Under the pieces are notes generated by a model, which saw only the letters and a list, made by a program, of their open reading frames with translations, had not been told where the DNA came from and did not search any database. Made by a program: the position numbers and the translations under genes. Positions 49,734 through 59,668 of a DNA stretch of 64,000 bases are shown piece by piece; within the stretch, counting starts at the first letter, position 1, and the number at the start of each line of letters is the position of its first letter. This DNA comes from Alphaproteobacteria bacterium (GTDB lineage: Bacteria > Pseudomonadota > Alphaproteobacteria > Micropepsales > Micropepsaceae): contig JAICHV010000002.1 of NCBI GenBank assembly GCA_025924715.1, positions 62,001-126,000 on the forward strand, in the 5' to 3' direction.

Positions 49734-52532
49734 ATGGCCAAGAAACCCGTCCCCACAAAATCAGTTGAAACACTGAAGCACGATGAAGCGAAACGGAAAA
49801 ATATTCCGACCGCTGAATTGCAGTCCGTTTTCGATAAAGAGCAGCAGGAATCGAAAAAGGTTCGCTACCCCCGCAACACCGATTTGGACCCGCAGCTAGT
49901 ATGGCGCGGAAAGGACGAGCAAGACTGGAGCGATCTGATTGTTCAGGCACCTCCGCTCTATATTCAGGAAAAGGTTCACGCAAAAGCGCTTATTGACGAT
50001 CTACTTCGCGAAACGAAAGAGCGCGCTCACAATTCCGGCGAAGCCAGCGCTGACCTGTTTTCTGACTTCAACGGCATCCCAAAGGGAGTCGATAAAACAG
50101 ACTTTTACAAGCACGACCAAAATTGGTCGAACCGGATGATTCTGGGCGACTCCTTGCAGGTGATGGCTAGCTTGGCCGAACGAGAAGGCCTGCGCGGTAA
50201 GGTGCAATGCATCTATTTCGATCCGCCCTATGGAATTAAATTCAATAGTAATTTTCAATGGTCAACCACGAGTCGTGATGTCAAAGACGGCAATGTGACA
50301 CACATTACCCGCGAGCCCGAACAGGTTAAGGCTTTTCGTGATACGTGGCGGGACGGCATTCATAGTTATCTGACCTACTTACGAGACCGCTTGACGGTGG
50401 GGCGCGACCTGCTGAATGAGACTGGGTCTATCTTTGTCCAAATTGGTCAGGATAATTGCCATTTAATCCGATCACTGCTCGATGAAGTTTTCGGCGCTGA
50501 AAATTTCATTTCGCAAATCGTGTTTTCAAAAACCGCGAGCGCGACATCCGAGTATCTGTCGGGCACATACGACGTGTTGGTGTTCTATGCTAAATCTCGT
50601 CCACACCTTAAGTATCGGCAGCCCTTAACGCTTAAGCAGGTCGGCGGCGCGGGTGGCGGCGCATATAAGCGAGTGCGGCTGCCAGATCTGTCCGAACGTG
50701 CGATCACCCCAGAAGAGCTTTCTGGACAGCAGGCTCTCCCTGCGGGCGCTCGGCTTTTTCGAATCGACAATCTTACTAGTCAGAGCGTCGGCCGCGATAA
50801 AGGCGAAGGTGCCGCCTCTTGGTTTCCTGTAGAATTTGAGGGGCAAACACTTCGCCCCTCAGAAAAGGTTCGCTGGAAGACCAACGAACTGGGTATGAAG
50901 CGGCTCAAAATCGCCTCACGCCTAAGTGCTACCGACAAGGGGCTATATTACGTCCGATATTTTCAAGACTTCGGCGCCTTTCAGGAAGACAACATTTGGG
51001 CAGATACTGGAATTGCCGGTTTCGCGTCTGAAAAGCGGTATGTCGTCGAAACTTCGGAGAAAGTTGTCCAGCGCTGCTTATTGATGGCTACTGATCCAGG
51101 GGATCTTGTGCTCGATCCAACGTGCGGGTCGGGCACCACTGCCATGATGGCGGAACATTGGGGAAGGCGCTGGATCACTATCGATACCTCCCGTGTTGCG
51201 TTAGCCTTGGCACGGGCCAGGATCATGGCGGGCCGGTATCCATATTTCCTACTGACAGACTCTCGTGAGGGTCAGCTTAAGGAAGCCGAGCTGACGCGAG
51301 TGCCGCCCAGTTCCCAGCCAGTTCGCAATGATATTCGACATGGCTTTGTTTACGACCGCGTGCCTCACATTATGCTTAGTTCCATTGTCCGCAATTCTGA
51401 ACTCGATGAAATCGATGCGTCCTGGCAGAAAAAACTCGATGCGACGCTCGTAGCGCTGAATGGGGCCCTTCAAAAGTCGTGGCAGCCTTGGCAAGTGCCT
51501 CGCTCGCAAGATGATAAATGGGGCCCGGATGCACGTAAACTCCATGCGCAATGGTGGTCACAAACAATAGAGCGACAGGCGGAGGTCGATAAATCGATTT
51601 CGGCAAAAGCCGAATTTGAATACCTGTTTGATAGACCTTATGACGACCGAAAGAAGGTCCGTGTCGCAGGGCCGTTTACTGTTGAGAGCTTAAGTCCTCA
51701 CAGGATGATTGCCGTTGGCGCTGACGATGAACTTATTGACGAGCGCACAGATGACGTAGCGGCAAACCAGTCTTTCCCACAAATGGTACTGGAGAACTTG
51801 AGAATCTCAGGTGTCCAACAAGCACATAAGGATGACCGGATTAATTTCGTCTCACTGGTGCCTTGGCCTGGCGAATTGGTCTGCGCTGAAGGCAGATATT
51901 TGGAGGGCGACATAGAAAGGCGGGCTGCTATTTTCATAGGGCCTGAATTTGGGACCGTCCAACGGCCGGACCTGGTGGCAGCCGCACGTGAGGCTGGCGA
52001 CTCTGCTTTCGACGTCCTCATTACGTGCGCGTTCAACTACGAAGCTCACACAACTGAGTTCTCGAAATTAGGCAGGATACCTGTCTTGAAGGCGCGAATG
52101 AATGCCGACCTTCATATGGCCGAAGACCTCAAAAACACTGGTAAGGGAAATCTATTTGTCATTTTTGGCGAACCCGATATTGATCTTATCCGCGAAACAG
52201 ACGGCAGGCTGCGCGTCAAAGTAAACGGAGTCGATGTTTTCAAACCGCAAACTGGCGAAGTCGTTAGCGACGGGGCTGATGGGATAGCGTGTTGGCTTCT
52301 TGACACTGATTACAATGAGGAGAGCTTTTTTGTACGGCACGCGTATTTCCTAGGCGCCAGTGATCCCTACAATGCACTCAAAACAACGCTCAGAGCTGAA
52401 ATAGATGCCGACGCTTGGGCATCTCTGAACAGCGATCTTTCCAGGCCGTTTAGTCCGCCTTCCAAGGGACGCGTTGCAGTTAAAGTGATCAATCACCTGG
52501 GCGATGAAGTGATGAAGGTGTTTAAGGTCTAA
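49734..52532 (+). CDS. Site-specific DNA methyltransferase (type III Mod-like)
   Basis: A 932-residue beta-class N6-adenine or N4-cytosine methyltransferase. The catalytic motif DPPYGIKF is at ~162 and the SAM-binding motif LDPTCGSGTTAMMAEHWGRR is at ~460, in the beta-class order. It is far longer than usual Mod subunits (~600-650), with ~400 extra C-terminal residues I do not recognise. It is coupled to the upstream helicase-nuclease gene by a two-base gap. It protects host DNA and supplies sequence recognition. Confidence 0.88.
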   Translation: MAKKPVPTKSVETLKHDEAKRKNIPTAELQSVFDKEQQESKKVRYPRNTDLDPQLVWRGKDEQDWSDLIVQAPPLYIQEKVHAKALIDDLLRETKERAHNSGEASADLFSDFNGIPKGVDKTDFYKHDQNWSNRMILGDSLQVMASLAEREGLRGKVQCIYFDPPYGIKFNSNFQWSTTSRDVKDGNVTHITREPEQVKAFRDTWRDGIHSYLTYLRDRLTVGRDLLNETGSIFVQIGQDNCHLIRSLLDEVFGAENFISQIVFSKTASATSEYLSGTYDVLVFYAKSRPHLKYRQPLTLKQVGGAGGGAYKRVRLPDLSERAITPEELSGQQALPAGARLFRIDNLTSQSVGRDKGEGAASWFPVEFEGQTLRPSEKVRWKTNELGMKRLKIASRLSATDKGLYYVRYFQDFGAFQEDNIWADTGIAGFASEKRYVVETSEKVVQRCLLMATDPGDLVLDPTCGSGTTAMMAEHWGRRWITIDTSRVALALARARIMAGRYPYFLLTDSREGQLKEAELTRVPPSSQPVRNDIRHGFVYDRVPHIMLSSIVRNSELDEIDASWQKKLDATLVALNGALQKSWQPWQVPRSQDDKWGPDARKLHAQWWSQTIERQAEVDKSISAKAEFEYLFDRPYDDRKKVRVAGPFTVESLSPHRMIAVGADDELIDERTDDVAANQSFPQMVLENLRISGVQQAHKDDRINFVSLVPWPGELVCAEGRYLEGDIERRAAIFIGPEFGTVQRPDLVAAAREAGDSAFDVLITCAFNYEAHTTEFSKLGRIPVLKARMNADLHMAEDLKNTGKGNLFVIFGEPDIDLIRETDGRLRVKVNGVDVFKPQTGEVVSDGADGIACWLLDTDYNEESFFVRHAYFLGASDPYNALKTTLRAEIDADAWASLNSDLSRPFSPPSKGRVAVKVINHLGDEVMKVFKV

Positions 52533-52600
52533 CTTCAGTAAGACACGCTCTCTGTGACTTGTGCTTCTTAACGCATCCGTCGGTTTGAAAGGCTGTTCTT

Positions 52601-54697
52601 TTGGACTTTTTGATCGCAGACACCTTTTCAGACAGTCTAGCGCGCCTAACAGGCGACGAACAGAAGGCCGTGAAGACAACGGCTTTCGACCTTCAAATGA
52701 ATCCCGCCAATCCGGGAATGCATTTCCATAAGCTGGAAAAATCCAAGGACAAGAGCTTTTGGTCTGTCAGAGTTAACTCCGATATCCGGTTGATTGTGCA
52801 CCGGGGCCCAGGAAGCCTGCTACTCTGTTATGTCGATCATCACGACAAAGCCTACGACTGGGCTGAACGCCGAAAAATCGAGACTCACCCCAAGACGGGC
52901 GCAGCACAGCTCGTAGAAGTTCGAGAAACCGTTAAAGAGATAATCATCCCGGTCTATATCGAAGCCGCCGCAGAGATGGCCCCGACCCCTGCGATTCTTT
53001 CAAGGACAAAGATATTCGCGAGCGTTTCGGACGAAGATTTGCTCGATTTCGGCGTACCTATCGAATGGCTGGCTGACGTAAAGGCCGCAACCGAAGACTC
53101 GTTGTTCGCGTTGGCGGACCATTTGCCGGCCGAAGCATCCGAAGCTTTGCTTGAGCTGGCTACTGGCGGCAGGCCAAGGAAGGCCGAGCAGACAATTCCT
53201 GCATCAAACCCATTTACGCATCCCGATGCACAGCGCCGGTTTCGCGTGCTTACGAACATCGAGGAGCTGGAAAGAGCACTCGATTACCCTTGGGATAAAT
53301 GGACAATCTATTTACATCCTGAACAGCGACAGATTGTTGAGAGACAATACTCTGGACCTGCGCGGGTCTCTGGCTCGGCCGGGACAGGAAAGACTATCGT
53401 CGCCCTTCATCGGGCTGCATATCTTGCGCGCACCCATACCGAGAGTCGCGTCCTCCTAACGACCTTTTCCGATTCTCTGGCCCATGCTCTCAAAATTGGT
53501 TTGCGCCGATTGCTGGCAAATGAGCCCCGGCTCGGTGAGCGTATCGACGTACATTCTCTCAACGCCGTGGCATTGCGATTGTACAAATCGCTTATCGGGC
53601 CATGTACTATCGCTACGCCCGAACAAATTAGGGCAGGTCTGAAGGACGCTGCACAAGCGGGTGAAGAAACGAAATTCTCAGGCCACTTCCTATGGGTAGA
53701 ATGGGAACAGGTTGTCGATGCGTGGCAATTGCGATCATGGGAGCAGTACCGCGATGTGGTGCGCCTTGGCCGCAAGACTAAATTGCCCGAAGCGCAGAGG
53801 CGAGTTCTGTGGTCGATTTTTGAGCGCGCCCGCGGGGGATTAGCCTCGAAGCAACTACTCACCTATGCTGAATTGTTTACAAAACTGGCCGACTTTATTC
53901 AGGATTCCAGCAAGGTCATCTTCGATTACGTAATTGTTGACGAGGCTCAAGACCTGAGCGTCGCCCACCTCCGCTTTCTAGCTGCCCTCGGTGCAGCGCA
54001 TCCTGACTCGCTATTTTTTGCAGGCGACCTCGGGCAGCGAATTTTTCAGCAACCCTTCTCTTGGAAGGCGTTGGGGGTGGACGTGCGTGGGCGAGCGCGC
54101 ACCCTGCGCGTCAACTATAGAACTTCTCATCAGATTCGGATGCAGGCTGATCGCTTACTCGGAACAACAGTTACCGATGTGGATGGTAATGACGAAAAGC
54201 GCAGTGACACTGTTTCGGTATTTAACGGCCCTGCCCCGACTATTGCGGCATTTGATACTGCCGACTCAGAAATCAAGGCGGTGGCTGAGTGGCTGTCAGA
54301 ACGGATGGTCGATGGTGTAAATGCTCACGAAATTGGCGTTATTGTGAGGTCGCAAGCCCAGATTGAGCGAGCGCGACTTGCGGTTGAGCGGTCCAAGACA
54401 CCTTTCCGCGTTATCGACGATCACGCGGAGACGGAACATGGCGCGGTATCCATTTGCACCATGCATTTGGCTAAGGGCTTGGAGTTCCGTTCCGTCGTTG
54501 TAATGGCGTGTAACGATGATGTGATCCCCCTGCAGGCACGAATCGAACAGGTCGGCGATGACGCGGACCTAAAGGAAGTTTATGATACTGAGCGGCATCT
54601 GCTGTACGTCGCTTGTACCCGCGCTCGGGACCACCTCTTAGTAACGGGGGTTACCGCCACCTCCGAATATTTGGATGATCTGCGGGGAGGCCAATAG
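52601..54697 (+). CDS. UvrD/Rep-type helicase with N-terminal RelE-like domain
   Basis: A 698-residue protein. Residues 1-95 look like a RelE/ParE toxin fold: LARLTGDEQKAVKTTAFDLQ, then FHKLEKSKDKSFWSVRVNSD and IRLIVHRGPGSLLLCYVDHH. After a linker comes an SF1A helicase: Walker A VSGSAGTGKTIVALH (~257), YVIVDEAQDLS (~444) and a C-terminal CTMHLAKGLEFRSVVVMACN. The start is a TTG at 52601 behind AAAGG. It lies 68 bases after the methyltransferase gene on the same strand, making a three-gene run. It ends the accessory region. Confidence 0.85.
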   Translation: MDFLIADTFSDSLARLTGDEQKAVKTTAFDLQMNPANPGMHFHKLEKSKDKSFWSVRVNSDIRLIVHRGPGSLLLCYVDHHDKAYDWAERRKIETHPKTGAAQLVEVRETVKEIIIPVYIEAAAEMAPTPAILSRTKIFASVSDEDLLDFGVPIEWLADVKAATEDSLFALADHLPAEASEALLELATGGRPRKAEQTIPASNPFTHPDAQRRFRVLTNIEELERALDYPWDKWTIYLHPEQRQIVERQYSGPARVSGSAGTGKTIVALHRAAYLARTHTESRVLLTTFSDSLAHALKIGLRRLLANEPRLGERIDVHSLNAVALRLYKSLIGPCTIATPEQIRAGLKDAAQAGEETKFSGHFLWVEWEQVVDAWQLRSWEQYRDVVRLGRKTKLPEAQRRVLWSIFERARGGLASKQLLTYAELFTKLADFIQDSSKVIFDYVIVDEAQDLSVAHLRFLAALGAAHPDSLFFAGDLGQRIFQQPFSWKALGVDVRGRARTLRVNYRTSHQIRMQADRLLGTTVTDVDGNDEKRSDTVSVFNGPAPTIAAFDTADSEIKAVAEWLSERMVDGVNAHEIGVIVRSQAQIERARLAVERSKTPFRVIDDHAETEHGAVSICTMHLAKGLEFRSVVVMACNDDVIPLQARIEQVGDDADLKEVYDTERHLLYVACTRARDHLLVTGVTATSEYLDDLRGGQ

Positions 54698-55028
54698 GGC
54701 CGGTAGGAGCGCAGAGCCAGCGGCCGGCTGGATCGCTGCTGGGCTGGCCGCTGCCCATGCCTGATCCGCTCCAAAGCTTCCAGGCCTAGAGCCCCCGCGG
54801 AGACTGACTGCCTCCCTGGCCGGCATCGGGCCGTGGACTTTCCTTTCCGACGGCTTTCCGGGAGAATAGGGAAGTCGTGCGACTGGCGGGATAGCGCTCA
54901 ATGAAGCGGGAATTCCAGTGACATCCACGGCTGCCTACCGGCATCCAAATGAAAAGCGGGTATCGGAGCGGGTATCATGGGAGTTGATTGGAAATAATGC
55001 CTATTATTGTCAATACGTTAGGTGCCGA
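54698..55028. other. Junction between accessory region and chromosome (331 bp)
   Basis: No gene is supported. It includes a tandem GCGGGTATC repeat (54956-54964 and 54968-54976), an imperfect palindrome centred on AATAAT-GCCT-ATTATT (54987-55014) just before trpG, and GC-rich repetitive blocks nearer 54.7 kb. I could not recognise a tRNA or a recombinase site. Confidence 0.5.
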
Positions 55029-55601
55029 GTGATCCTGCTGATCGATAATTATGACAGCTTCACCTACAACCTCTTCCACTATCTGGGAGAGCTGGGGGCT
55101 GAGGTGCGAGTGGAGCGCAACGACGCCCTCACCGCCGATCAGGCACTGGCTTTGAGGCCGCAGGGGATTGTGCTGTCGCCGGGGCCCTGCACACCCAATG
55201 AGGCCGGCATCTGCATGGAGGTGATCCAAAAGGCGGGTGGCGAGGTGCCGATCCTGGGGGTTTGCCTCGGACATCAGGCGATCGGCCAGGTCTATGGCGG
55301 CCGCGTGGTGCGCGCGCCCGAGCCGATGCATGGCAAGCTGTCGCGCATGCACCACACCGGCAAATCGGTCTTTCGTGGGTTGAACAACGATTTTCTGGCG
55401 ACGCGCTATCACTCCCTCACCATCGCGCCCGAAAGCATGCCCGAGGTGCTGGAAGTCACCGCCACCAGCGATGACGGCGTCATCCAGGGCGTGATGCACA
55501 AGACCCATCCGGTGCATGGCGTGCAATTCCATCCCGAAAGCATCGCATCGGAAAACGGCCATGCGCTGCTGGCCAATTTTCTGCAGATCGCCCGTGGCTA
55601 G
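55029..55601 (+). CDS. trpG: Anthranilate synthase component II / aminodeoxychorismate synthase glutaminase
   Basis: A 190-residue class I glutamine amidotransferase that supplies ammonia for anthranilate (and perhaps PABA) synthesis. The catalytic Cys79 is in LGVCLGHQAIGQ, and the His-Glu pair is in GVQFHPESIAS. The start is a GTG at 55029 giving ILLIDNYDSFTYNLF; the open frame upstream to 54918 lacks family similarity. trpD follows after one base. The large subunit gene trpE is not found upstream, where accessory DNA begins. Confidence 0.95.
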   Translation: MILLIDNYDSFTYNLFHYLGELGAEVRVERNDALTADQALALRPQGIVLSPGPCTPNEAGICMEVIQKAGGEVPILGVCLGHQAIGQVYGGRVVRAPEPMHGKLSRMHHTGKSVFRGLNNDFLATRYHSLTIAPESMPEVLEVTATSDDGVIQGVMHKTHPVHGVQFHPESIASENGHALLANFLQIARG

Positions 55602-55602
55602 C

Positions 55603-56613
55603 ATGGGCGCCGCCGAGGAATTGATCGCCGCGGCCGGCCAACCGCTCAGCGCCGCCGCCACCACCACTTTGTTCGATGCCATGTTCAGCGGCGAACTCAG
55701 CGACGAGCAGATCATTGCCTATCTGTCGGCCACCGCGGACCGCAAGCCGACCGTCGATGAGCTGGTCGGCGCCGTCACCTCGATGCGTCACCATATGCGC
55801 GGTGTGGCCGCGCCGGTGGACTCCATCGATCTGTGCGGCACCGGCGGCGATGGCTTGGGCACGCTCAATATCTCCACTGCCGCATCCTTCGTGATTGCGG
55901 CCTGCGGCGTCAGCGTCGCCAAGCATGGCAACCGTTCGGCCTCTTCGCGCAGCGGCGCCGCCGATGTTCTGGAAGCGCTGGGGGTGAAGATCGGGCTGGA
56001 GCCGGAGCGCGCCGCCGCCGTGCTGGCCAAGACGGGCATCGTCTTTCTGTTTGCCCAGACCCATCACCCTTGCATGAAATATGTCGGCGCGGCGCGAAAG
56101 CAGATCGGCCGGCGCACGATCTTCAATTTGCTGGGACCGCTTGCCAGTCCGGCCCGGGTCACCCGCCAGCTCGCCGGCGTTTTCTCGGCCGATTGGCTGC
56201 TGCCCTATGCCCAGGCGCTGAAGGCGCTGGGCACCGCGCGGGCCTGGATCGTGCATGGCCGCGACGGGCTGGACGAAATCTCCATCAGCGGACCGACGCA
56301 AGTCGCGATCCTGGACCGGGGCGAAATCACCCTGCGCGAGATCGTGCCGGAGGATGCCGGGTTGGCGCGCCGATCGCTGGCCGAAATTGCCGGCGGGGAC
56401 GCCTCCCACAATGCCGCGGCTCTGCGCCGGCTGCTGGAAGGGGGTCCGTCAGGGGCCTATCACGACATCGTGGTTCTGAACGCGGCCGCCGGGCTGATTG
56501 TGGCGGGCAAAGCCGCCAATCTGCGCGAGGGCGCGGGCCTGGCCGCCGAGGCCATTCGCAGCGGCAAGGCCCATGCCGTGTTCAGCGCACTTCTGCTAGA
56601 CTCGAACGCATGA
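55603..56613 (+). CDS. trpD: Anthranilate phosphoribosyltransferase
   Basis: A 336-residue TrpD, joining PRPP to anthranilate in tryptophan synthesis. The PRPP-binding motif is in [17 protein letters not shown], followed by [20 protein letters not shown] and [20 protein letters not shown]. The ATG at 55603 matches the family start. It overlaps trpC by four bases (ATGA), so trpG-trpD-trpC are one operon. Confidence 0.97.
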   Translation: MGAAEELIAAAGQPLSAAATTTLFDAMFSGELSDEQIIAYLSATADRKPTVDELVGAVTSMRHHMRGVAAPVDSIDLCGTGGDGLGTLNISTAASFVIAACGVSVAKHGNRSASSRSGAADVLEALGVKIGLEPERAAAVLAKTGIVFLFAQTHHPCMKYVGAARKQIGRRTIFNLLGPLASPARVTRQLAGVFSADWLLPYAQALKALGTARAWIVHGRDGLDEISISGPTQVAILDRGEITLREIVPEDAGLARRSLAEIAGGDASHNAAALRRLLEGGPSGAYHDIVVLNAAAGLIVAGKAANLREGAGLAAEAIRSGKAHAVFSALLLDSNA

Positions 56614-57410
56614 ACACCATCCTGGACAAGATCGTCGCCTATAAGCGCGATGAAATCGCCGCCGCCAAGGCCGAGCTGCCGCAGAAGGAAATCGAGGCCC
56701 GGGCCAAGGACACCGACCCGGTGCGCGGCTTTCATGCGGCGCTGGAGGCCAAGAAAGAGTCCGGGGAATATGGCCTGATCGCCGAGATCAAGAAGGCCAG
56801 CCCCTCCAAGGGCCTGATCCGCGCCGATTTCAATCCCCCTGCCCTGGCCGAAGCCTATGAGGCGGGCGGCGCCGCCTGTCTGTCGGTCTTGACCGACACG
56901 CCGTCTTTCCAGGGCGCGCCGGAATTTCTCACCGCCGCGCGCGAGGCGGTGCGCTTGCCGGTGCTGCGCAAGGATTTCATGCTGGAGACCTATCAGGTGG
57001 CGCAAGCGCGAAGCTGGGGCGCCGATGCCATCCTGATCATCCTGGCCATGGTCGATGACGGCAGCGCCCGCGCGTTGATGGAAGAAGCGGCGCGTTTCGG
57101 CATGGACGCCCTGGTCGAAGTGCATGACGAAGCCGAGATGGAACGGGCGCTGGATTTGGAGGCGCGGCTGGTCGGCATCAACAACCGCAATTTGAAAACC
57201 TTCGTCACCGATTTGAACGTCACCTTGCGGCTGGCGGCCCAGGCGCCGCGCGGCACCCATCTGGTGGCGGAAAGCGGGTTGTCGGCGCCGGCCGACCTGA
57301 AACGGCTGGCGGGCGCCCATGTTACCAGCGTGCTGATCGGCGAAAGCCTGATGCGGCAGAAGGATGTGGAATCGGCGACCCGCTATTTGCTGGGCACCGG
57401 CTTTCGATGA
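56610..57410 (+). CDS. trpC: Indole-3-glycerol phosphate synthase
   Basis: A 266-residue TIM-barrel enzyme that closes the indole ring. Motifs include [16 protein letters not shown] with the catalytic Lys, [41 protein letters not shown] and the phosphate-binding VAESGL. It is the third trp gene of the operon and overlaps moaC by four bases. Confidence 0.97.
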   Translation: MNTILDKIVAYKRDEIAAAKAELPQKEIEARAKDTDPVRGFHAALEAKKESGEYGLIAEIKKASPSKGLIRADFNPPALAEAYEAGGAACLSVLTDTPSFQGAPEFLTAAREAVRLPVLRKDFMLETYQVAQARSWGADAILIILAMVDDGSARALMEEAARFGMDALVEVHDEAEMERALDLEARLVGINNRNLKTFVTDLNVTLRLAAQAPRGTHLVAESGLSAPADLKRLAGAHVTSVLIGESLMRQKDVESATRYLLGTGFR

Positions 57411-58183
57411 GCAAGCTCAGCCATCTCAATGATGCCGGCGACGCCCATATGGTGGATGTGTCGGGCAAGCCGGTGACCGAGCGCCAGGCCCGCGCCGAAG
57501 CCACCGTCACCATGTCGGCCGAGGCCTTTGCCGCGGTGATGGACGGCACGGCCCCCAAAGGCGATGTGCTGGCCGCGGCCCGTATCGCCGGCATTATGGC
57601 GGCGAAAAAAGTGCCCGAGCTGATCCCGCTCTGTCATCCCATTGCGCTCAGCAAGGCGAGCATCGAGTTCGAGCCGGGCGACAATCGCGTCCGCATCATC
57701 GCCCTGGCCGCGACCTCGGGCCAGACCGGGGTGGAAATGGAAGCGCTGACCGCCGCCTCGATCGCCGCGCTCACGCTTTACGACATGATCAAGGCGGTCG
57801 ATAAGGCGGCGGTGATCGGCGATGTGCGGCTGCTGGCCAAATCCGGCGGCAAAAGCGGGGATTATCGCGCCCCGCAAAAAGAGTCGCCGCAAGGCCGGGA
57901 GCCCGCCACAAGGGCGCCGGCGAAATCATCGGGTCGTCCCAAGCCCAGCGTCATCATGGGCGAAGTGGTCGGTCCCCGCGCGGCGGCGGATTCGCGCCGC
58001 GAAGCGTTTCGCGCCTTTATGACCCGCAACCGCCTGCGCCCCACCACCTGGGCCAAGGATGCCGGCATTCCCAGCGGCGAGATCCTGGGCTTTCTCACCG
58101 GGCGCGCCCGCGGCTTATCCAGCGAGGCGGCGGAAAAGCTCGCCCGCGCCGCCAAGGTGCGGGTCGAAGACCTTTTCCGATGA
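57407..58183 (+). CDS. moaC: MoaC (cPMP synthase) with C-terminal helix-turn-helix-like extension
   Basis: Residues 1-~158 are a normal MoaC, making cyclic pyranopterin monophosphate for molybdenum cofactor ([40 protein letters not shown]). A further ~100 residues follow. The last ~60 look like a small DNA-binding-type helical domain ([54 protein letters not shown]). Standard MoaC is ~160 residues, so this is a real extension. It shares ATGA with trpC and overlaps moeA. Confidence 0.93.
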   Translation: MSKLSHLNDAGDAHMVDVSGKPVTERQARAEATVTMSAEAFAAVMDGTAPKGDVLAAARIAGIMAAKKVPELIPLCHPIALSKASIEFEPGDNRVRIIALAATSGQTGVEMEALTAASIAALTLYDMIKAVDKAAVIGDVRLLAKSGGKSGDYRAPQKESPQGREPATRAPAKSSGRPKPSVIMGEVVGPRAAADSRREAFRAFMTRNRLRPTTWAKDAGIPSGEILGFLTGRARGLSSEAAEKLARAAKVRVEDLFR

Positions 58184-59355
58184 TCGCGGTGGATCAGGCG
58201 GTGGCGCGGATTTGCGCGGCTTTTGCGCCCCTGCCCCCCCAAACCGTTGCTTTGGCCGATGCCGCGGGCCGCACCTTGGCGGCGGATCATCACGCGGGGC
58301 TGGCGCAGCCGCCGCAACCCGTTTCGGCAATGGACGGCTATGCGGTGCGCAGCGCCGACCGCGGAACGCGCCGGGTGATCGGCAGCGCCCCGGCGGGCCA
58401 TCCTTATCCGGGCAGTCTGGGCGCCGGTGAAGCGGTGCGCATCTTCACCGGCGGCGTGGTGCCGGCCGGCGCCGACGCCATTGCGCTGCAGGAAAATGCC
58501 GTCTGCTATGACGACGCCGTGCGCTTCCACGAAGAGCCGCAGCCTGGACATTTCATCCGCGCCGCCGGTTTGGATTTCGCGGCCGGCGAAGTGTTGGGCA
58601 AAAGCGGCGACGTCGTGACGCCGCGCCTGTTGGCGCTTCTGGCCGCCGGCGATATCGCGCAGCTGGTTGTGCGCCGCCGCCCGGTCATCGGTTTCGCCGC
58701 CACCGGCGATGAGCTGTCGCGGCCCGGCGCGGCCCGCAAGCCCGGCGGGATCGTCGCCTCATCGGGTTACGCACTGGCCGCGCTGATCGCGGGGTGGGGA
58801 GGCGAGCCGCGCGATCTGGGCATCCTGCCCGACAGCGTCGACGCCATTGCCGCCCTGGCCGAGACCGCGAAAAGCTGCGATCTGCTCCTGACCTTGGGCG
58901 GGGCCTCGGTGGGGGACCATGATCTGGTCCAGCAAGCGCTGGGACCGCAAGGCTTCGCCCTGGATTTCTGGAAGGTCGCGATGCGCCCCGGTAAGCCGCT
59001 GATCTTTGGAAGGCTTGGCCATGTGCCTCTGCTGGGCCTTCCCGGCAATCCGGTCTCGGCCCTGGTTTGCGCGCTGTTGTTCGCACGTCCCGCGATCGCT
59101 GTTATGCTGGGCCAGCCCGCCAAGACGCCGCTGCGGGCCGCCAAATTGGACGGCAACCTCGGGGCCAATGATGGGCGCCAGGATTATTTGCGCGCCACCA
59201 CCCAGTGGCGGGACGGCGCGCTATGGGCGAGGCCCCAGCCGGTTCAGGATTCCTCGATGTTGAAACTCTTGGCCCGGAGCGACGCCCTGATCCTGCGGGC
59301 GCCGCATGCGCCGGCGCTGACGGAGGGCGCGGCCATCGAAATCATTCCGCTGTAA
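58180..59355 (+). CDS. moeA: Molybdopterin molybdenumtransferase MoeA
   Basis: A 391-residue MoeA that inserts molybdate into adenylated molybdopterin. It shows SAMDGYAV (here [12 protein letters not shown]), [14 protein letters not shown], the MPT-binding [16 protein letters not shown] and the C-terminal [11 protein letters not shown]. It follows moaC by overlap, so the trp-moa-moe genes form a continuous coupled run. A terminator follows at 59360. Confidence 0.96.
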   Translation: MIAVDQAVARICAAFAPLPPQTVALADAAGRTLAADHHAGLAQPPQPVSAMDGYAVRSADRGTRRVIGSAPAGHPYPGSLGAGEAVRIFTGGVVPAGADAIALQENAVCYDDAVRFHEEPQPGHFIRAAGLDFAAGEVLGKSGDVVTPRLLALLAAGDIAQLVVRRRPVIGFAATGDELSRPGAARKPGGIVASSGYALAALIAGWGGEPRDLGILPDSVDAIAALAETAKSCDLLLTLGGASVGDHDLVQQALGPQGFALDFWKVAMRPGKPLIFGRLGHVPLLGLPGNPVSALVCALLFARPAIAVMLGQPAKTPLRAAKLDGNLGANDGRQDYLRATTQWRDGALWARPQPVQDSSMLKLLARSDALILRAPHAPALTEGAAIEIIPL

Positions 59356-59359
59356 AAAA

Positions 59360-59384
59360 AACGGCGGGTTTTGGGCCCGCCGTT
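59360..59384. terminator. Bidirectional terminator between moeA and the small exported protein
   Basis: A perfect nine-base stem AACGGCGGG/CCCGCCGTT with a seven-base loop. The minus strand is followed by a long T-run (eight Ts), and the plus strand by TCTTGTTC. It is placed right after the moeA stop and 14 bases before the end of the convergent small gene. Confidence 0.85.
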
Positions 59385-59398
59385 CTTGTTCGTGGATT

Positions 59399-59668
59399 TC
59401 AGAAGGTGACCCACACACCGCCGCGCCAATAGCCGCGCTCGCGATGATAATCGCTGCGCCAATGGTCGCGGTCATTGTCGCGCCAGGTGCGGTGGAAATA
59501 CCAATCATCCGGATGATAAGTGAAGCCGACGCCCGGATAACGGTAGCGGGTGTCGGTGTGCCAGCAATCGCCGTCACGATTGCAAACCACGTAAGCGGAG
59601 GCGGTGCTTGCGCTTGCCGCCAGGGCGCCCGCGCCGATCAGCGCCGAAAGAACGAGTTTCTTAAGCAT
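59399..59668 (-). CDS. Small exported protein rich in Tyr, Trp, Asp and His
   Basis: An 89-residue protein with a signal peptide (KKLVLSALIGAGALAASAST, cleaved near ASA-YVV) and a short mature part with CNRDGDCWHTDTRYRY and many Trp, Tyr and His residues. Similar small secreted proteins are common in alphaproteobacteria but lack a known function; a cell-envelope or stress role is a guess. The ATG at 59668 has AAAAGG-like sequence upstream. It is convergent with moeA. Confidence 0.75.
   Translation of the reverse strand: MLKKLVLSALIGAGALAASASTASAYVVCNRDGDCWHTDTRYRYPGVGFTYHPDDWYFHRTWRDNDRDHWRSDYHRERGYWRGGVWVTF

Noticed and set aside
54918-55028. N-terminal extension of trpG
   Set aside because: The family begins at ILLIDNYDSF; the upstream residues match nothing and the junction palindrome lies there.
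56205-57320. Antisense open frames across trpD and trpC
   Set aside because: They overlap two well-defined trp genes and show no protein features.
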